In this document: piece by piece, positions 34,726 to 42,958 of the stretch
Layout: each line of letters starts with the position of its first letter
Position numbering within the stretch: the stretch's first letter is position 1
Assembly (NCBI RefSeq): GCF_027924965.1
Contig: NZ_AP027056.1
Span: 1,550,001-1,614,000 of the forward strand
DNA: 64,000 bases
Source: Limnohabitans sp. TEGF004
Lineage (GTDB): Bacteria > Pseudomonadota > Gammaproteobacteria > Burkholderiales > Burkholderiaceae_C
Direction of reading: 5' to 3'
The notes under the pieces: model-generated
What the model was told of the DNA's origin: nothing
The model's input: only the letters and a program-made list of their open reading frames with translations
The model's database searches: none
Translations under genes and position numbers: made by a program

Positions 34726-36090
34726 ATGAGCGTCAACATCACATTCTTGGGCGGAACCGGTACGGTCACCGGTTCTAAATACTTGGTTCAGCACGACGGC
34801 AAGAAATTGCTGGTCGACTGCGGTCTGTTTCAGGGCTACAAACAGCTGCGCTTGCGCAACTGGAACCCAATGCCCATCGAAGCCGCCGATGTGGATGCGG
34901 TGCTGCTCACCCACGCACACTTAGATCACAGTGGCTATTTGCCGCTGCTACATCGCCAAGGCTTTCGAGGCCGTGTGCATGCCACACCGGCCACCTGCGA
35001 TTTGTGCGCCATCTTGCTGCCAGACAGCGGCCACATCCAAGAAGAGGATGCTGCGTTTGTGAATCGCCACGGTTACTCCAAACACGCGCCTGCCCTGCCG
35101 CTTTACAGCAAGCACGATGCCATCGTGAGCTTGAACCTTTTACACCCAGAAGTCATTGGCAAAACGTTTTCGCCACTCCCTGGTTGGAAAGCCACGTTCT
35201 CGTCGGCAGGCCACATCTTGGGTGCAGCCAGCATTCTTTTAGAAGTCGGGGGTCGTCGTATTTTGTTCAGCGGCGATTTGGGACGTCCTGACGACCTCAT
35301 CATGAAAGCGCCTGACTTGCCCCCCGAGGCAGACACCGTGCTGATTGAGTCCACCTACGGCAACCGCAGTCACCCCCAAGAAGATGTGCTGGCCGAGCTG
35401 GCACCGGCTTTGAAACGCGTGGCCTCACGTGGCGGTGTTGCCGTGTTGCCTGTGTTTGCGGTGGGGCGTGCGCAAGCACTGCTCTACGCAATCTCCCTTC
35501 TCAAAGAACGCGGCGAAATACCGCACAGCTTGCCCATCTTTTTGGACAGCCCGATGGCGGTGCACACCACCGAGTTATTGCCACGTCACCCCGATGCGCA
35601 CCGCCTCGATGCCGAAGCTTTGCACCAAGTGAAGCACATCGCCACCATGGTGGAAACACCCGAGCAGTCCAAAGCGCTCGCCAAACGCCATGGCCCCATG
35701 GTGATTTTGTCGGCCAGTGGCATGGCCACGGGTGGGCGCGTGTTGCACCATTTGGCTCACTACCTGCCTGACCATCGCAACATGGTCATCCTCACGGGTT
35801 ACCAAGCACCTGGCACGCGCGGCGACACGCTGGCCAAAGGCGGGACGACCGTGCGCATCCATGCGCAAGAGGTGGCAGTGAATGCCGAAGTGGTACAGCT
35901 TCAATCGTCTTCAGCCCATGCCGATGCCACGCAGCTTTTAGATTGGCTCAAACACATGAAACATGCGCCAGATCAGGTGTATGTCGTGCATGGCGAACTC
36001 GAAGCTTCAGACATGCTGCGTCAGCGCATTGAACACGAGCTCAAGTGGCGTGCCGTGGTGCCAGAGCATGGCAGCACGTGGCCGACTTGA
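34726..36090 (+). CDS. Beta-CASP metallo-beta-lactamase RNA nuclease-like protein
   Basis: The 454-residue protein has the metallo-beta-lactamase motif HAHLDH (63-68), GGTGTVTGSKYLV near the start, SSAGHILGAAS and FSGDLGR. A beta-CASP domain follows (GGVAVLPVFAVGRAQALLYA) with ILSASGMATGGRVLHHL, then an RMMBL end (SAHADATQLLDWL, VYVVHGE). It belongs to the CPSF73/RNase J-related group that cleaves RNA, although the bacterial members of this subgroup are little studied. It follows the dnaJ gene by 44 bp. Confidence 0.88.
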   Translation: MSVNITFLGGTGTVTGSKYLVQHDGKKLLVDCGLFQGYKQLRLRNWNPMPIEAADVDAVLLTHAHLDHSGYLPLLHRQGFRGRVHATPATCDLCAILLPDSGHIQEEDAAFVNRHGYSKHAPALPLYSKHDAIVSLNLLHPEVIGKTFSPLPGWKATFSSAGHILGAASILLEVGGRRILFSGDLGRPDDLIMKAPDLPPEADTVLIESTYGNRSHPQEDVLAELAPALKRVASRGGVAVLPVFAVGRAQALLYAISLLKERGEIPHSLPIFLDSPMAVHTTELLPRHPDAHRLDAEALHQVKHIATMVETPEQSKALAKRHGPMVILSASGMATGGRVLHHLAHYLPDHRNMVILTGYQAPGTRGDTLAKGGTTVRIHAQEVAVNAEVVQLQSSSAHADATQLLDWLKHMKHAPDQVYVVHGELEASDMLRQRIEHELKWRAVVPEHGSTWPT

Positions 36091-36112
36091 AACCCTTAAA
36101 CACGTCAGACGT

Positions 36113-37771
36113 ATGCGCATCATGTTTCTAAAACCTCCTATCCGCACCGCTCGCACGAGTACTAAGTTGTTGGTCGTAGCCAGCCTTTGGCTGGCCGTGG
36201 CAGGGAACTTAGCCCTTTGGAGAACATTGCTCGCGTTGCCCGATCTCACGGGATGGCACGGGATGGGGTTTGGTGTAGCTTTCGCCTTGATGATTGCTTG
36301 CGTGGTCGCCGCCTTGTTGTCACTGCTGGCTTGGCGCTTCACGCTCAAACCCGCCATCACCTTGCTTGTGCTGCTCGCAGCTTTCGCCACACACTACATG
36401 CTGATGTATGGCGTCGTGGTTGACACACCGATGCTGGTGAACGTGCTTCAAACCGACACGCGTGAGGCGCGCGATCAGCTGAGTTGGCAATTGCTCGGTA
36501 CGGTTTTAGTCTTGGCTGTGTTACCGCTCATGTGGCTCTGGCGCCAGCCCATGACCACACGGCCCTTGACGCAACAAATGCTGCGCAATGCTGGGTTGTT
36601 TGCCGTGTCATTGGCATTGGCGTTTGGCACGACGCAACTGGTCTTCAAAGACTTCTCGTCGCTCATGCGCAACCACCCCCAGATGCGCTACCAGATCAAC
36701 CCACTCAACAGCGTCTACGCCGTGCTGGATATGACGGTGATTCCCTCCGATCAGCCCCGCGGTCCTATGCAAAGCTTGGGATTGGATGCACACATTGCAT
36801 CAAGCACCGGCCGCACGCCACAAAAACCACCGCTGTTGGTGTTTGTGCTGGGAGAAACAGCACGCAGCCAAAACTTCTCGCTCAATGGTTACGAGCGCAA
36901 CACCAACCCTTTGCTCGCCAAAGAAAACATCACCAGTTTCAGCCAAGTGAGCTCCTGCGGCACGAGCACGGCGGAATCGGTGCCATGCATGTTTTCGCAC
37001 CTGGGCCGTGCCGAATTTGCCAAACGCGGCAGTGAATTTGAAAACATGCTGGATGTGTTGCAACGCGCGGGCTACGCCGTGTTGTGGATAGATAACCAAT
37101 CGGGCTGCAAAGAGCAATGCGTGCGCGTGCCTCACGTGAACACATCCAACCTCAAACTGCCTGAGCACTGCACAGGTGACGAATGTCGCGATACCGTGAT
37201 GCTCGCGCGCATCGACGCCGAACTCGCCAAGCTCCCCGCCGAGCGCCGCGCACGTGGCACCGTGGTGGTGATGCACCAAATGGGTAGCCATGGCCCCGCC
37301 TACTTCAAGCGCACGCCCGCAGAATTCAAAACCTTCACGCCTGAATGCACCGACACCTCACTGTCGCAATGTGACCGAGCCCAAGTGGTCAATGCTTATG
37401 ACAACACCCTTGTGTTCACTGACTATTTCTTGTCACGTGTGATCACTTGGCTCAAAGCACAAGAAAAAATCAGCACGCCCGCCATGCTTTATGTGTCAGA
37501 CCACGGCGAATCTTTGGGCGAAAAAAACATGTATTTGCATGGCTTGCCCTACAACATAGCGCCGCCTGAACAAACCACAGTCCCCATGATCACTTGGCTA
37601 TCGCCTGGCTTTGAACAGTTCCGCCATGTGAGCACGCGCTGCTTGCAAACCCTACGCGACAAACCGCTGTCACACGACCACTTGTTTCATTCGGTGCTGG
37701 GTTTGATGGCGGTGAAAACCAGCGTCTACCAGCGCGAGCGTGATTTCTTTGCAGCCTGCGAAGGCCGTTAA
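36113..37771 (+). CDS. eptA: Phosphoethanolamine transferase (EptA/MCR family, lipid A)
   Basis: The 552-residue protein has about five N-terminal membrane helices (to roughly residue 180) and a periplasmic alkaline-phosphatase-like domain. The metal and catalytic set matches EptA/MCR enzymes: E248 in LGETARSQNFSLNGYERNT, nucleophile T286 in SCGTSTAESVPCMFSHLGR, and SDHGESLGEKNMYLHG. Several paired cysteines agree with the family. It should transfer phosphoethanolamine to lipid A or a similar glycan, which in other bacteria lowers polymyxin sensitivity. The start could also be at 36122. Chromosomal position and normal composition argue for a resident, not recently acquired, gene. Confidence 0.88.
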   Translation: MRIMFLKPPIRTARTSTKLLVVASLWLAVAGNLALWRTLLALPDLTGWHGMGFGVAFALMIACVVAALLSLLAWRFTLKPAITLLVLLAAFATHYMLMYGVVVDTPMLVNVLQTDTREARDQLSWQLLGTVLVLAVLPLMWLWRQPMTTRPLTQQMLRNAGLFAVSLALAFGTTQLVFKDFSSLMRNHPQMRYQINPLNSVYAVLDMTVIPSDQPRGPMQSLGLDAHIASSTGRTPQKPPLLVFVLGETARSQNFSLNGYERNTNPLLAKENITSFSQVSSCGTSTAESVPCMFSHLGRAEFAKRGSEFENMLDVLQRAGYAVLWIDNQSGCKEQCVRVPHVNTSNLKLPEHCTGDECRDTVMLARIDAELAKLPAERRARGTVVVMHQMGSHGPAYFKRTPAEFKTFTPECTDTSLSQCDRAQVVNAYDNTLVFTDYFLSRVITWLKAQEKISTPAMLYVSDHGESLGEKNMYLHGLPYNIAPPEQTTVPMITWLSPGFEQFRHVSTRCLQTLRDKPLSHDHLFHSVLGLMAVKTSVYQRERDFFAACEGR

Positions 37772-37786
37772 ACCTCTCGAACCGTT

Positions 37787-38266
37787 TTACAAGAAACGGT
37801 CGAGCAGCTTGCGCGTGTGACGGTCTAGCGACGGCAAGTCGCGAATCAAGAACTGCACACCGTGGGCATCGGCCACGATGAGTCGCGAAGCGCTCAAGCG
37901 GCGAATGTCTTCCTCGCCTTTGAGCACCAACTGCGCAGGACCACGGTTAGTTTGCACACGCCAAACGCTGGGCGTGGAAAAGCTGTTCACCCCATCCAAA
38001 CGCAATATCTCCGGCATGAACTCACGGCCTTGCAGCGCTTGCGCCACGATGTCGCGTTCGTTGGCGGGAAGGTCGTTGAGGTTCTCGACCCAGGCCAGTT
38101 CTTTGCCTTCGGCGCTCAAGATAGAAATGCATTGGTCAGGGGTGGCAATCGGAAACGCACGGGCCACCACAGCACCCACGTGTTGTGTGCCATCTGCCAT
38201 GGTGACCACCAGTTTGCCGAAGGGGTCAAAAGCCAAAGAGAAATTTTGTGTCACGACGGTACTCAT
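37787..38266 (-). CDS. DUF1854 protein of the cyanophycin locus
   Basis: The 159-residue product (GKELAWVENLNDLPANERDI and WRVQTNRGPAQLVLKGEEDI) is the DUF1854 type that accompanies cyanophycin genes in betaproteobacteria. It has no signal peptide or membrane segment. It overlaps the ABC transporter gene by 4 bp, so it is made with it. Reaction unknown. The family name and association with cyanophycin metabolism are known from genome context, not biochemistry. Confidence 0.85.
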   Translation of the reverse strand: MSTVVTQNFSLAFDPFGKLVVTMADGTQHVGAVVARAFPIATPDQCISILSAEGKELAWVENLNDLPANERDIVAQALQGREFMPEILRLDGVNSFSTPSVWRVQTNRGPAQLVLKGEEDIRRLSASRLIVADAHGVQFLIRDLPSLDRHTRKLLDRFL

Positions 38267-40548
38267 ACAGACTCCTTCGTCGAAGCGCGCGCCACGGCGT
38301 CTTCTGCATTTTTCGCTTGAGCTTCATACAGGCGGTAATAAGCGCCTTGACGTGCCATGAGTGTGTCGTGGTCACCCTCTTCCACCACCACGCCCTGCTC
38401 CATCACCACCAAACGGTCGGCTTTGTTGAGCGTGGACAAACGGTGGGCAATGGCAATCGTGGTGCGTCCTTGCACCAAGTTGTCCAAGGCCTTTTGAATT
38501 TCTTGCTCAGTCTCGGTGTCCACCGACGCCGTGGCTTCGTCCAAGATGAGGATGCGTGGGTTGATCAGCAACGCACGCGCAATCGAGATGCGCTGACGCT
38601 CACCACCCGACAAGCCTTGGCCGCGTTCACCCACCAACGAGTCGTAGCCTTGCGGCAAACGCAAGATGAATTCGTGCGCATGGGCTGCACGGGCAGCGGC
38701 CACGATTTCTTCGCGGCTTGCATCTGGCAAACCATAGGCGATGTTGTCTGCAATCGTACCGAAGAACAAGAATGGCTCTTGCAACACCATGCCAATGTGG
38801 CTGCGGAAGTCAGACAAAGCGATGTTGCGAATGTCGATGCCATCGAGTTTGATCGAGCCCTCGCTCAAGTCGTAAAAACGGCAAATCAGGTTAACCAAGG
38901 TGCTCTTGCCCGAACCACTTTGGCCCACCAAGCCAATCATCTCGCCAGGGCGAATGGTGAGGTTCATGCCGCGAATCACAGCGCGATTGCCGTAGCGGAA
39001 ACCGGCATCTTGAATTTCAATGCGCCCCTGCAATGGCGTTGGTAAGTTTTGAGGATTGACCGTCTCTGGCACGCTGGACACATGGTCCAGAATTTCAAAA
39101 ATGCGCTTGGCACCTGCAGCAGCTTTTTGCGTGTGCGACACGATGCGGCTCATCGAATCCAAGCGTGTGTAAAAGCGGCCGATGTAGGCCAAAAAGGCAG
39201 CCAAAACGCCCACCGAGATTTGGTTATGCGACACCAAGTAAATGCCAAAACCCCACACCACCAGCAAGCCAACTTCGGTCATCAGCGTGACTGTGGGTGA
39301 GAACAAGGACCACACAAAGTTGATGCGGTCATTCACCGCCAAGTTGTGTTTGTTGGCGTCGCGAAAACGATTGGCTTCGCGTGTCTCTTGGGCAAAGGCC
39401 TTAACCACACGGATACCAGGAATGGTGTCAGCCAGGACGTTGGTCAACTCTGACCACACACGGTCAATCTTCTCGAAACCCGTGCGGAGCTTGTCGCGCA
39501 CTGTGTGAATCAACCACACGATGAAAGGCAGCGGCAGCAAAGTGGCTGCAGCAAGCTTGGGATCAATGCTAATTAAAATGGAGGCGGTCATGAGGATCAT
39601 GAGCACATCGGTGGCGAAGTCCAGCAAATGCAGCGACAAAAACACGCAAATGCGGTCGGTTTCGGCGCCAATGCGGTTCATCAAGTCACCCGTGCGACGG
39701 CCACCAAAGTATTCGAGCGACAAGCGCATCAAGTGCTCATAGGCCGTGGTGCGCAAATCGGCACCAATGCGCTCAGACACCAAGGCCAAGATGTAGGTTT
39801 TGAGCCAACCCAAGCCCCAGGCCAGCAAAGCTGCACCCAGCAAGCCTCCCAGGTACATGTAGACCAAATCGTGGTCAATGTCTTTGCCGTTTTGAAACGG
39901 AATCAACACATCGTCCATCAAAGGCATGGTGAGGTAAGGCGGCACCAAAGTTGCAGCGGTAGAAGCCAGCGTCAACAAGAAGCCTGCCAACAGTCGCCAT
40001 TGATAAGGCTTGGCAAAGCGCCACAGGCGGAACAAGCCCCAGGTCGACAGCGGCGCGTGCTGTTCGCGGCTACAGACGGGGCACTCATCGCCTACGTTTT
40101 CTAGCTGCAATTTGCACTGTGGGCAACGCGCTTGGGCGGATGTGGCCAAGGACTTGCCATGGGTCAAAACCTCAAGATGTTCCGCAAACTTTTCTTGCAA
40201 GCGCATGGCCGTGACGTTGTGCGTCAAGGTGAATCGCCAGCTGGCAATGCGGTGCATGGCATCCACCAAACTCAGGGTGCCCACGCCGGCATGATCGGTG
40301 TGGGTCATCTTCATGCCAGCAGCCAGTAGCCAGCTGTCCCAGACGGGGGTAGAGCCCGTCTCTTGGGAGGCAAAAAGCACCCTCTGGTCTGTCACAATTA
40401 GCAGCCCTAGCGAAAAATGTAATTGGGCGTTCAGGTCAACCTCTAGCCAGGCTAGAACGTTTTCTTGAGGTGACAGTTGTGCAAACGCTGAAGATTGCCA
40501 GCCCTCGGGCAAAACAACTTTGGTCGAAGCCGATAAAGAAGAATTCAT
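38263..40548 (-). CDS. ABC exporter of the cyanophycin locus, with PH-like and zinc-ribbon N-terminal extension
   Basis: The 761-residue half-transporter has an unusual first 175 residues: a PH/GRAM-like stretch (SLGLLIVTDQRVLFASQE) and a four-cysteine ribbon (CPQCKLQLENVGDECPVC). Then comes a six-helix ABC membrane domain (ADLRTTAYEHLMRLSLEYFG) and an ATPase with Walker A GLVGQSGSGKSTLV, signature LSGGERQRISIAR and Walker B ILILDEATASVD. It is of the MsbA/lipid-exporter type and should form a homodimer. It diverges from cphA' and is followed by the overlapping DUF1854 gene. Its substrate is unknown; a role in cyanophycin metabolism is inferred from conserved context. Confidence 0.88.
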   Translation of the reverse strand: MNSSLSASTKVVLPEGWQSSAFAQLSPQENVLAWLEVDLNAQLHFSLGLLIVTDQRVLFASQETGSTPVWDSWLLAAGMKMTHTDHAGVGTLSLVDAMHRIASWRFTLTHNVTAMRLQEKFAEHLEVLTHGKSLATSAQARCPQCKLQLENVGDECPVCSREQHAPLSTWGLFRLWRFAKPYQWRLLAGFLLTLASTAATLVPPYLTMPLMDDVLIPFQNGKDIDHDLVYMYLGGLLGAALLAWGLGWLKTYILALVSERIGADLRTTAYEHLMRLSLEYFGGRRTGDLMNRIGAETDRICVFLSLHLLDFATDVLMILMTASILISIDPKLAAATLLPLPFIVWLIHTVRDKLRTGFEKIDRVWSELTNVLADTIPGIRVVKAFAQETREANRFRDANKHNLAVNDRINFVWSLFSPTVTLMTEVGLLVVWGFGIYLVSHNQISVGVLAAFLAYIGRFYTRLDSMSRIVSHTQKAAAGAKRIFEILDHVSSVPETVNPQNLPTPLQGRIEIQDAGFRYGNRAVIRGMNLTIRPGEMIGLVGQSGSGKSTLVNLICRFYDLSEGSIKLDGIDIRNIALSDFRSHIGMVLQEPFLFFGTIADNIAYGLPDASREEIVAAARAAHAHEFILRLPQGYDSLVGERGQGLSGGERQRISIARALLINPRILILDEATASVDTETEQEIQKALDNLVQGRTTIAIAHRLSTLNKADRLVVMEQGVVVEEGDHDTLMARQGAYYRLYEAQAKNAEDAVARASTKESV

Positions 40549-40744
40549 TATTGGAATTTTGCTGCTTCAATCGATGCAAATCGATGGACGGCGATAAAAA
40601 TAAAAAGCAGGAGCCAGGACTTTGTTGTACCCCCACACGTATGCAAATGATTGTATCGCCGCAGCCTCGGAGGTCGCTGTGGTGACCTCGGCTCCCCCCC
40701 CTGCTTCAGCCACCCAAACCTCCGCTCAAAACCTCCGCTAATTT

Positions 40745-42958
40745 ATGGCCTTCAAAGACATTCAAATCCTGCGCATGAACTACTTGCGTGGGCCCAATAT
40801 TTGGACTTACCGCCCGATCATCGAAGCGCTCATCGACTTGGGTGAGATGGAAGACCACCCCTCCAACAAAATTGATGGTTTCAACGACCGCATCAACGGT
40901 TGGTTGCCCGGCTTGGTCGAGCACCACTGCGGCGTAGGCCATCGTGGCGGCTTCCTCACACGCTTGGTCGGCGGCACTTGGATGGGCCACATCATGGAGC
41001 ACGTCTCCATCGAGTTGCAGCTCTTGGCTGGTGCCCGCGCTGAATTTGGCAAGGCGCGTGAAATCAGCAAACGCGGCATTTACAAAGTGGTGTTTCGCAC
41101 CGAGCACGAAGAGCTGGGCCGCGAAAGCTTCCTCGCCGCCCGTGAGCTCGTGATGGCTGCTGCCAACAACAAACCCTTCGACATCACGGCCACTGTGGAC
41201 CGTTTGAAAAAGATTGCCGACTTGCGCTGTTTAGGCCCCAGCACCGCGTGCATCGTCGATGCAGCGGTGGAACGCAAAACGCCGTTCATCCGCCTGACCG
41301 AAGGCAACTTGGTGCAACTGGGCTACGGCTCTAAGCAACGCCGCATTTGGACGGCCGAGACCGACCGCACCAGCGCCATTGCTGAAAGCATCTCCAGCGA
41401 CAAAGACTTGACCAAACGCTTGCTCACACAGTGCGGCATTCCTGTGCCTGAAGGACAAATTGTCAAAACTGCTGATGAAGCGTGGGAAGCCGCCCAAGAC
41501 ATCGGTCTGCCCGTGGTGGTCAAGCCCCTCGACGGTAACCGTGGCTGGGGCGTGTCGCTCGACGTGAACACCGAAGAAGGCGTGCGCACCGCATGGACGG
41601 CTGCTGAAAAAGAAGGCAGCGAAGTGTTGATCGAGCGCTATGTGCGCGGCGACGAACACCGCGTGCTGGTGGTGGGTGACCGCGTGGTGGCTGCCACACG
41701 TGGCGAAACCGCTTGCATCACAGGCGATGGCACTTCAACGGTGGAACAGTTGATCGACAGCCAAATCAACACCGACCCACGTCGCGGCATCGCTGAAGGC
41801 TTCCCGCTCGACCTGATTCGCTTGCACACCCCACGCGGCGAAATGTCGCTGCTCGAAATCCAACGCCAAGGCTTGAAGCCCGACAGCGTGCCTGAAAAAG
41901 GCCGCATCGTGGTGGTGCAACGCAACGGCAACCTCAACAACGATGTGACCGATTTGGTCCACCCCGAAGTCGCCGCTGTGGCCACCCTCGCCGCACGTGT
42001 GATTGGTTTGGACATTGCTGGCATCGACATCGTCACCCAAGACATCTCTCGCCCTTTGGAAGAAACCAAAGGCGCCATCATCGAAGTCAACGCAGGCCCA
42101 GGCTTGCTGATGCACGTCAAACCCGCCGTAGGCCAACCCCGCCCTGTGGGCAAAGCAATCGTCGAACATTTGTTTGGCCCCAACGAGTCTGGCCGCATTC
42201 CCGTGGTGGGCATTGTGGGCAGCCAACAAACCACCGAGTTATCGCAACTCGTGGCTTGGTTGTTGCACCTGTCTGGCAAACGCACAGGCTTGGCTTGCAA
42301 AGATGGTTTGTACATGGACCAACAGCACTTGGGCAAAACCGACTCGCGTGGGTTCGAAGCCTCCGAGCGTTTGCTCATCAATCGCGCCTTGGATGCCGCC
42401 GTGTTTGAAACCACACCCGCACACATCTTGGACGAAGGCTTGGCCTACGACCGTTGCTTGATTGGCGTGGTCACCAACATGCCCGAGACCAACACAGCGC
42501 TGATTGAAAAACACGACATCCAAACGCCTGAACAAATGCGCACCGTGGTCCGCACCCAAGTTGACTTGGTGCTACCCGAAGGTGCCGCCGTGCTCAATGC
42601 GGATGAAGAAGCGGTGACCACCTTGGCCGAGTTGAGCGATGGTGAAGTGGTGTACTACGCCAAAGCCCAAGACAACGCCACCCTGATGGCCCATTTGCAA
42701 AACGGCGGACGTGCTGTGTTCTGCAAAGACGGTCACGTGACTTTGGCGCGTGGCGACCAAGAAACACAGCTGTTCCACCTCGACCTCGAATTGATTGCAC
42801 GTCTGCTTAAAGACGGCTTGCAAATTTCCACGCTGCTCGCTGCTGTTGCCGCAGCTTGGGCACTGGACATTGCACCATTACTGATTCGCGCTGGCTTGAA
42901 AAATTTCGGACAACAAAACCAACACGTTGCCAAAGACGTTGCAAGGATGAATGGCTAA
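40745..42958 (+). CDS. cphA': Cyanophycin synthetase-like protein CphA' with degenerate Mur-ligase domain
   Basis: The 737-residue protein has the cyanophycin synthetase N-domain (MNYLRGPNIWTYRPIIEALI) and an ATP-grasp domain (PVVVKPLDGNRGWGVSLDVN; VLIERYVRGDEHRVLVVGDR; AIIEVNAGPGLLMHVKP). The Mur-ligase-like third domain is short and its P-loop reads VGSQQTTELS near residues 489-498, where active enzymes have TGTNGKTT, so the ATP-binding lysine is missing. It also lacks the C-terminal Mur lobe present in CphA. Such CphA'/CphA2-like proteins occur beside CphA in Burkholderiales. It may add only one of the two amino acids or act on dipeptides. Stop and next start overlap (TAATG). No good ribosome site is visible before its ATG. 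Confidence 0.88.
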   Translation: MAFKDIQILRMNYLRGPNIWTYRPIIEALIDLGEMEDHPSNKIDGFNDRINGWLPGLVEHHCGVGHRGGFLTRLVGGTWMGHIMEHVSIELQLLAGARAEFGKAREISKRGIYKVVFRTEHEELGRESFLAARELVMAAANNKPFDITATVDRLKKIADLRCLGPSTACIVDAAVERKTPFIRLTEGNLVQLGYGSKQRRIWTAETDRTSAIAESISSDKDLTKRLLTQCGIPVPEGQIVKTADEAWEAAQDIGLPVVVKPLDGNRGWGVSLDVNTEEGVRTAWTAAEKEGSEVLIERYVRGDEHRVLVVGDRVVAATRGETACITGDGTSTVEQLIDSQINTDPRRGIAEGFPLDLIRLHTPRGEMSLLEIQRQGLKPDSVPEKGRIVVVQRNGNLNNDVTDLVHPEVAAVATLAARVIGLDIAGIDIVTQDISRPLEETKGAIIEVNAGPGLLMHVKPAVGQPRPVGKAIVEHLFGPNESGRIPVVGIVGSQQTTELSQLVAWLLHLSGKRTGLACKDGLYMDQQHLGKTDSRGFEASERLLINRALDAAVFETTPAHILDEGLAYDRCLIGVVTNMPETNTALIEKHDIQTPEQMRTVVRTQVDLVLPEGAAVLNADEEAVTTLAELSDGEVVYYAKAQDNATLMAHLQNGGRAVFCKDGHVTLARGDQETQLFHLDLELIARLLKDGLQISTLLAAVAAAWALDIAPLLIRAGLKNFGQQNQHVAKDVARMNG

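Noticed and set aside
36113-37771. Recently acquired mobile colistin-resistance (mcr) gene
   Set aside because: The family is shared, but there is no IS element or plasmid signature around it and the codon use looks like that of its neighbours.
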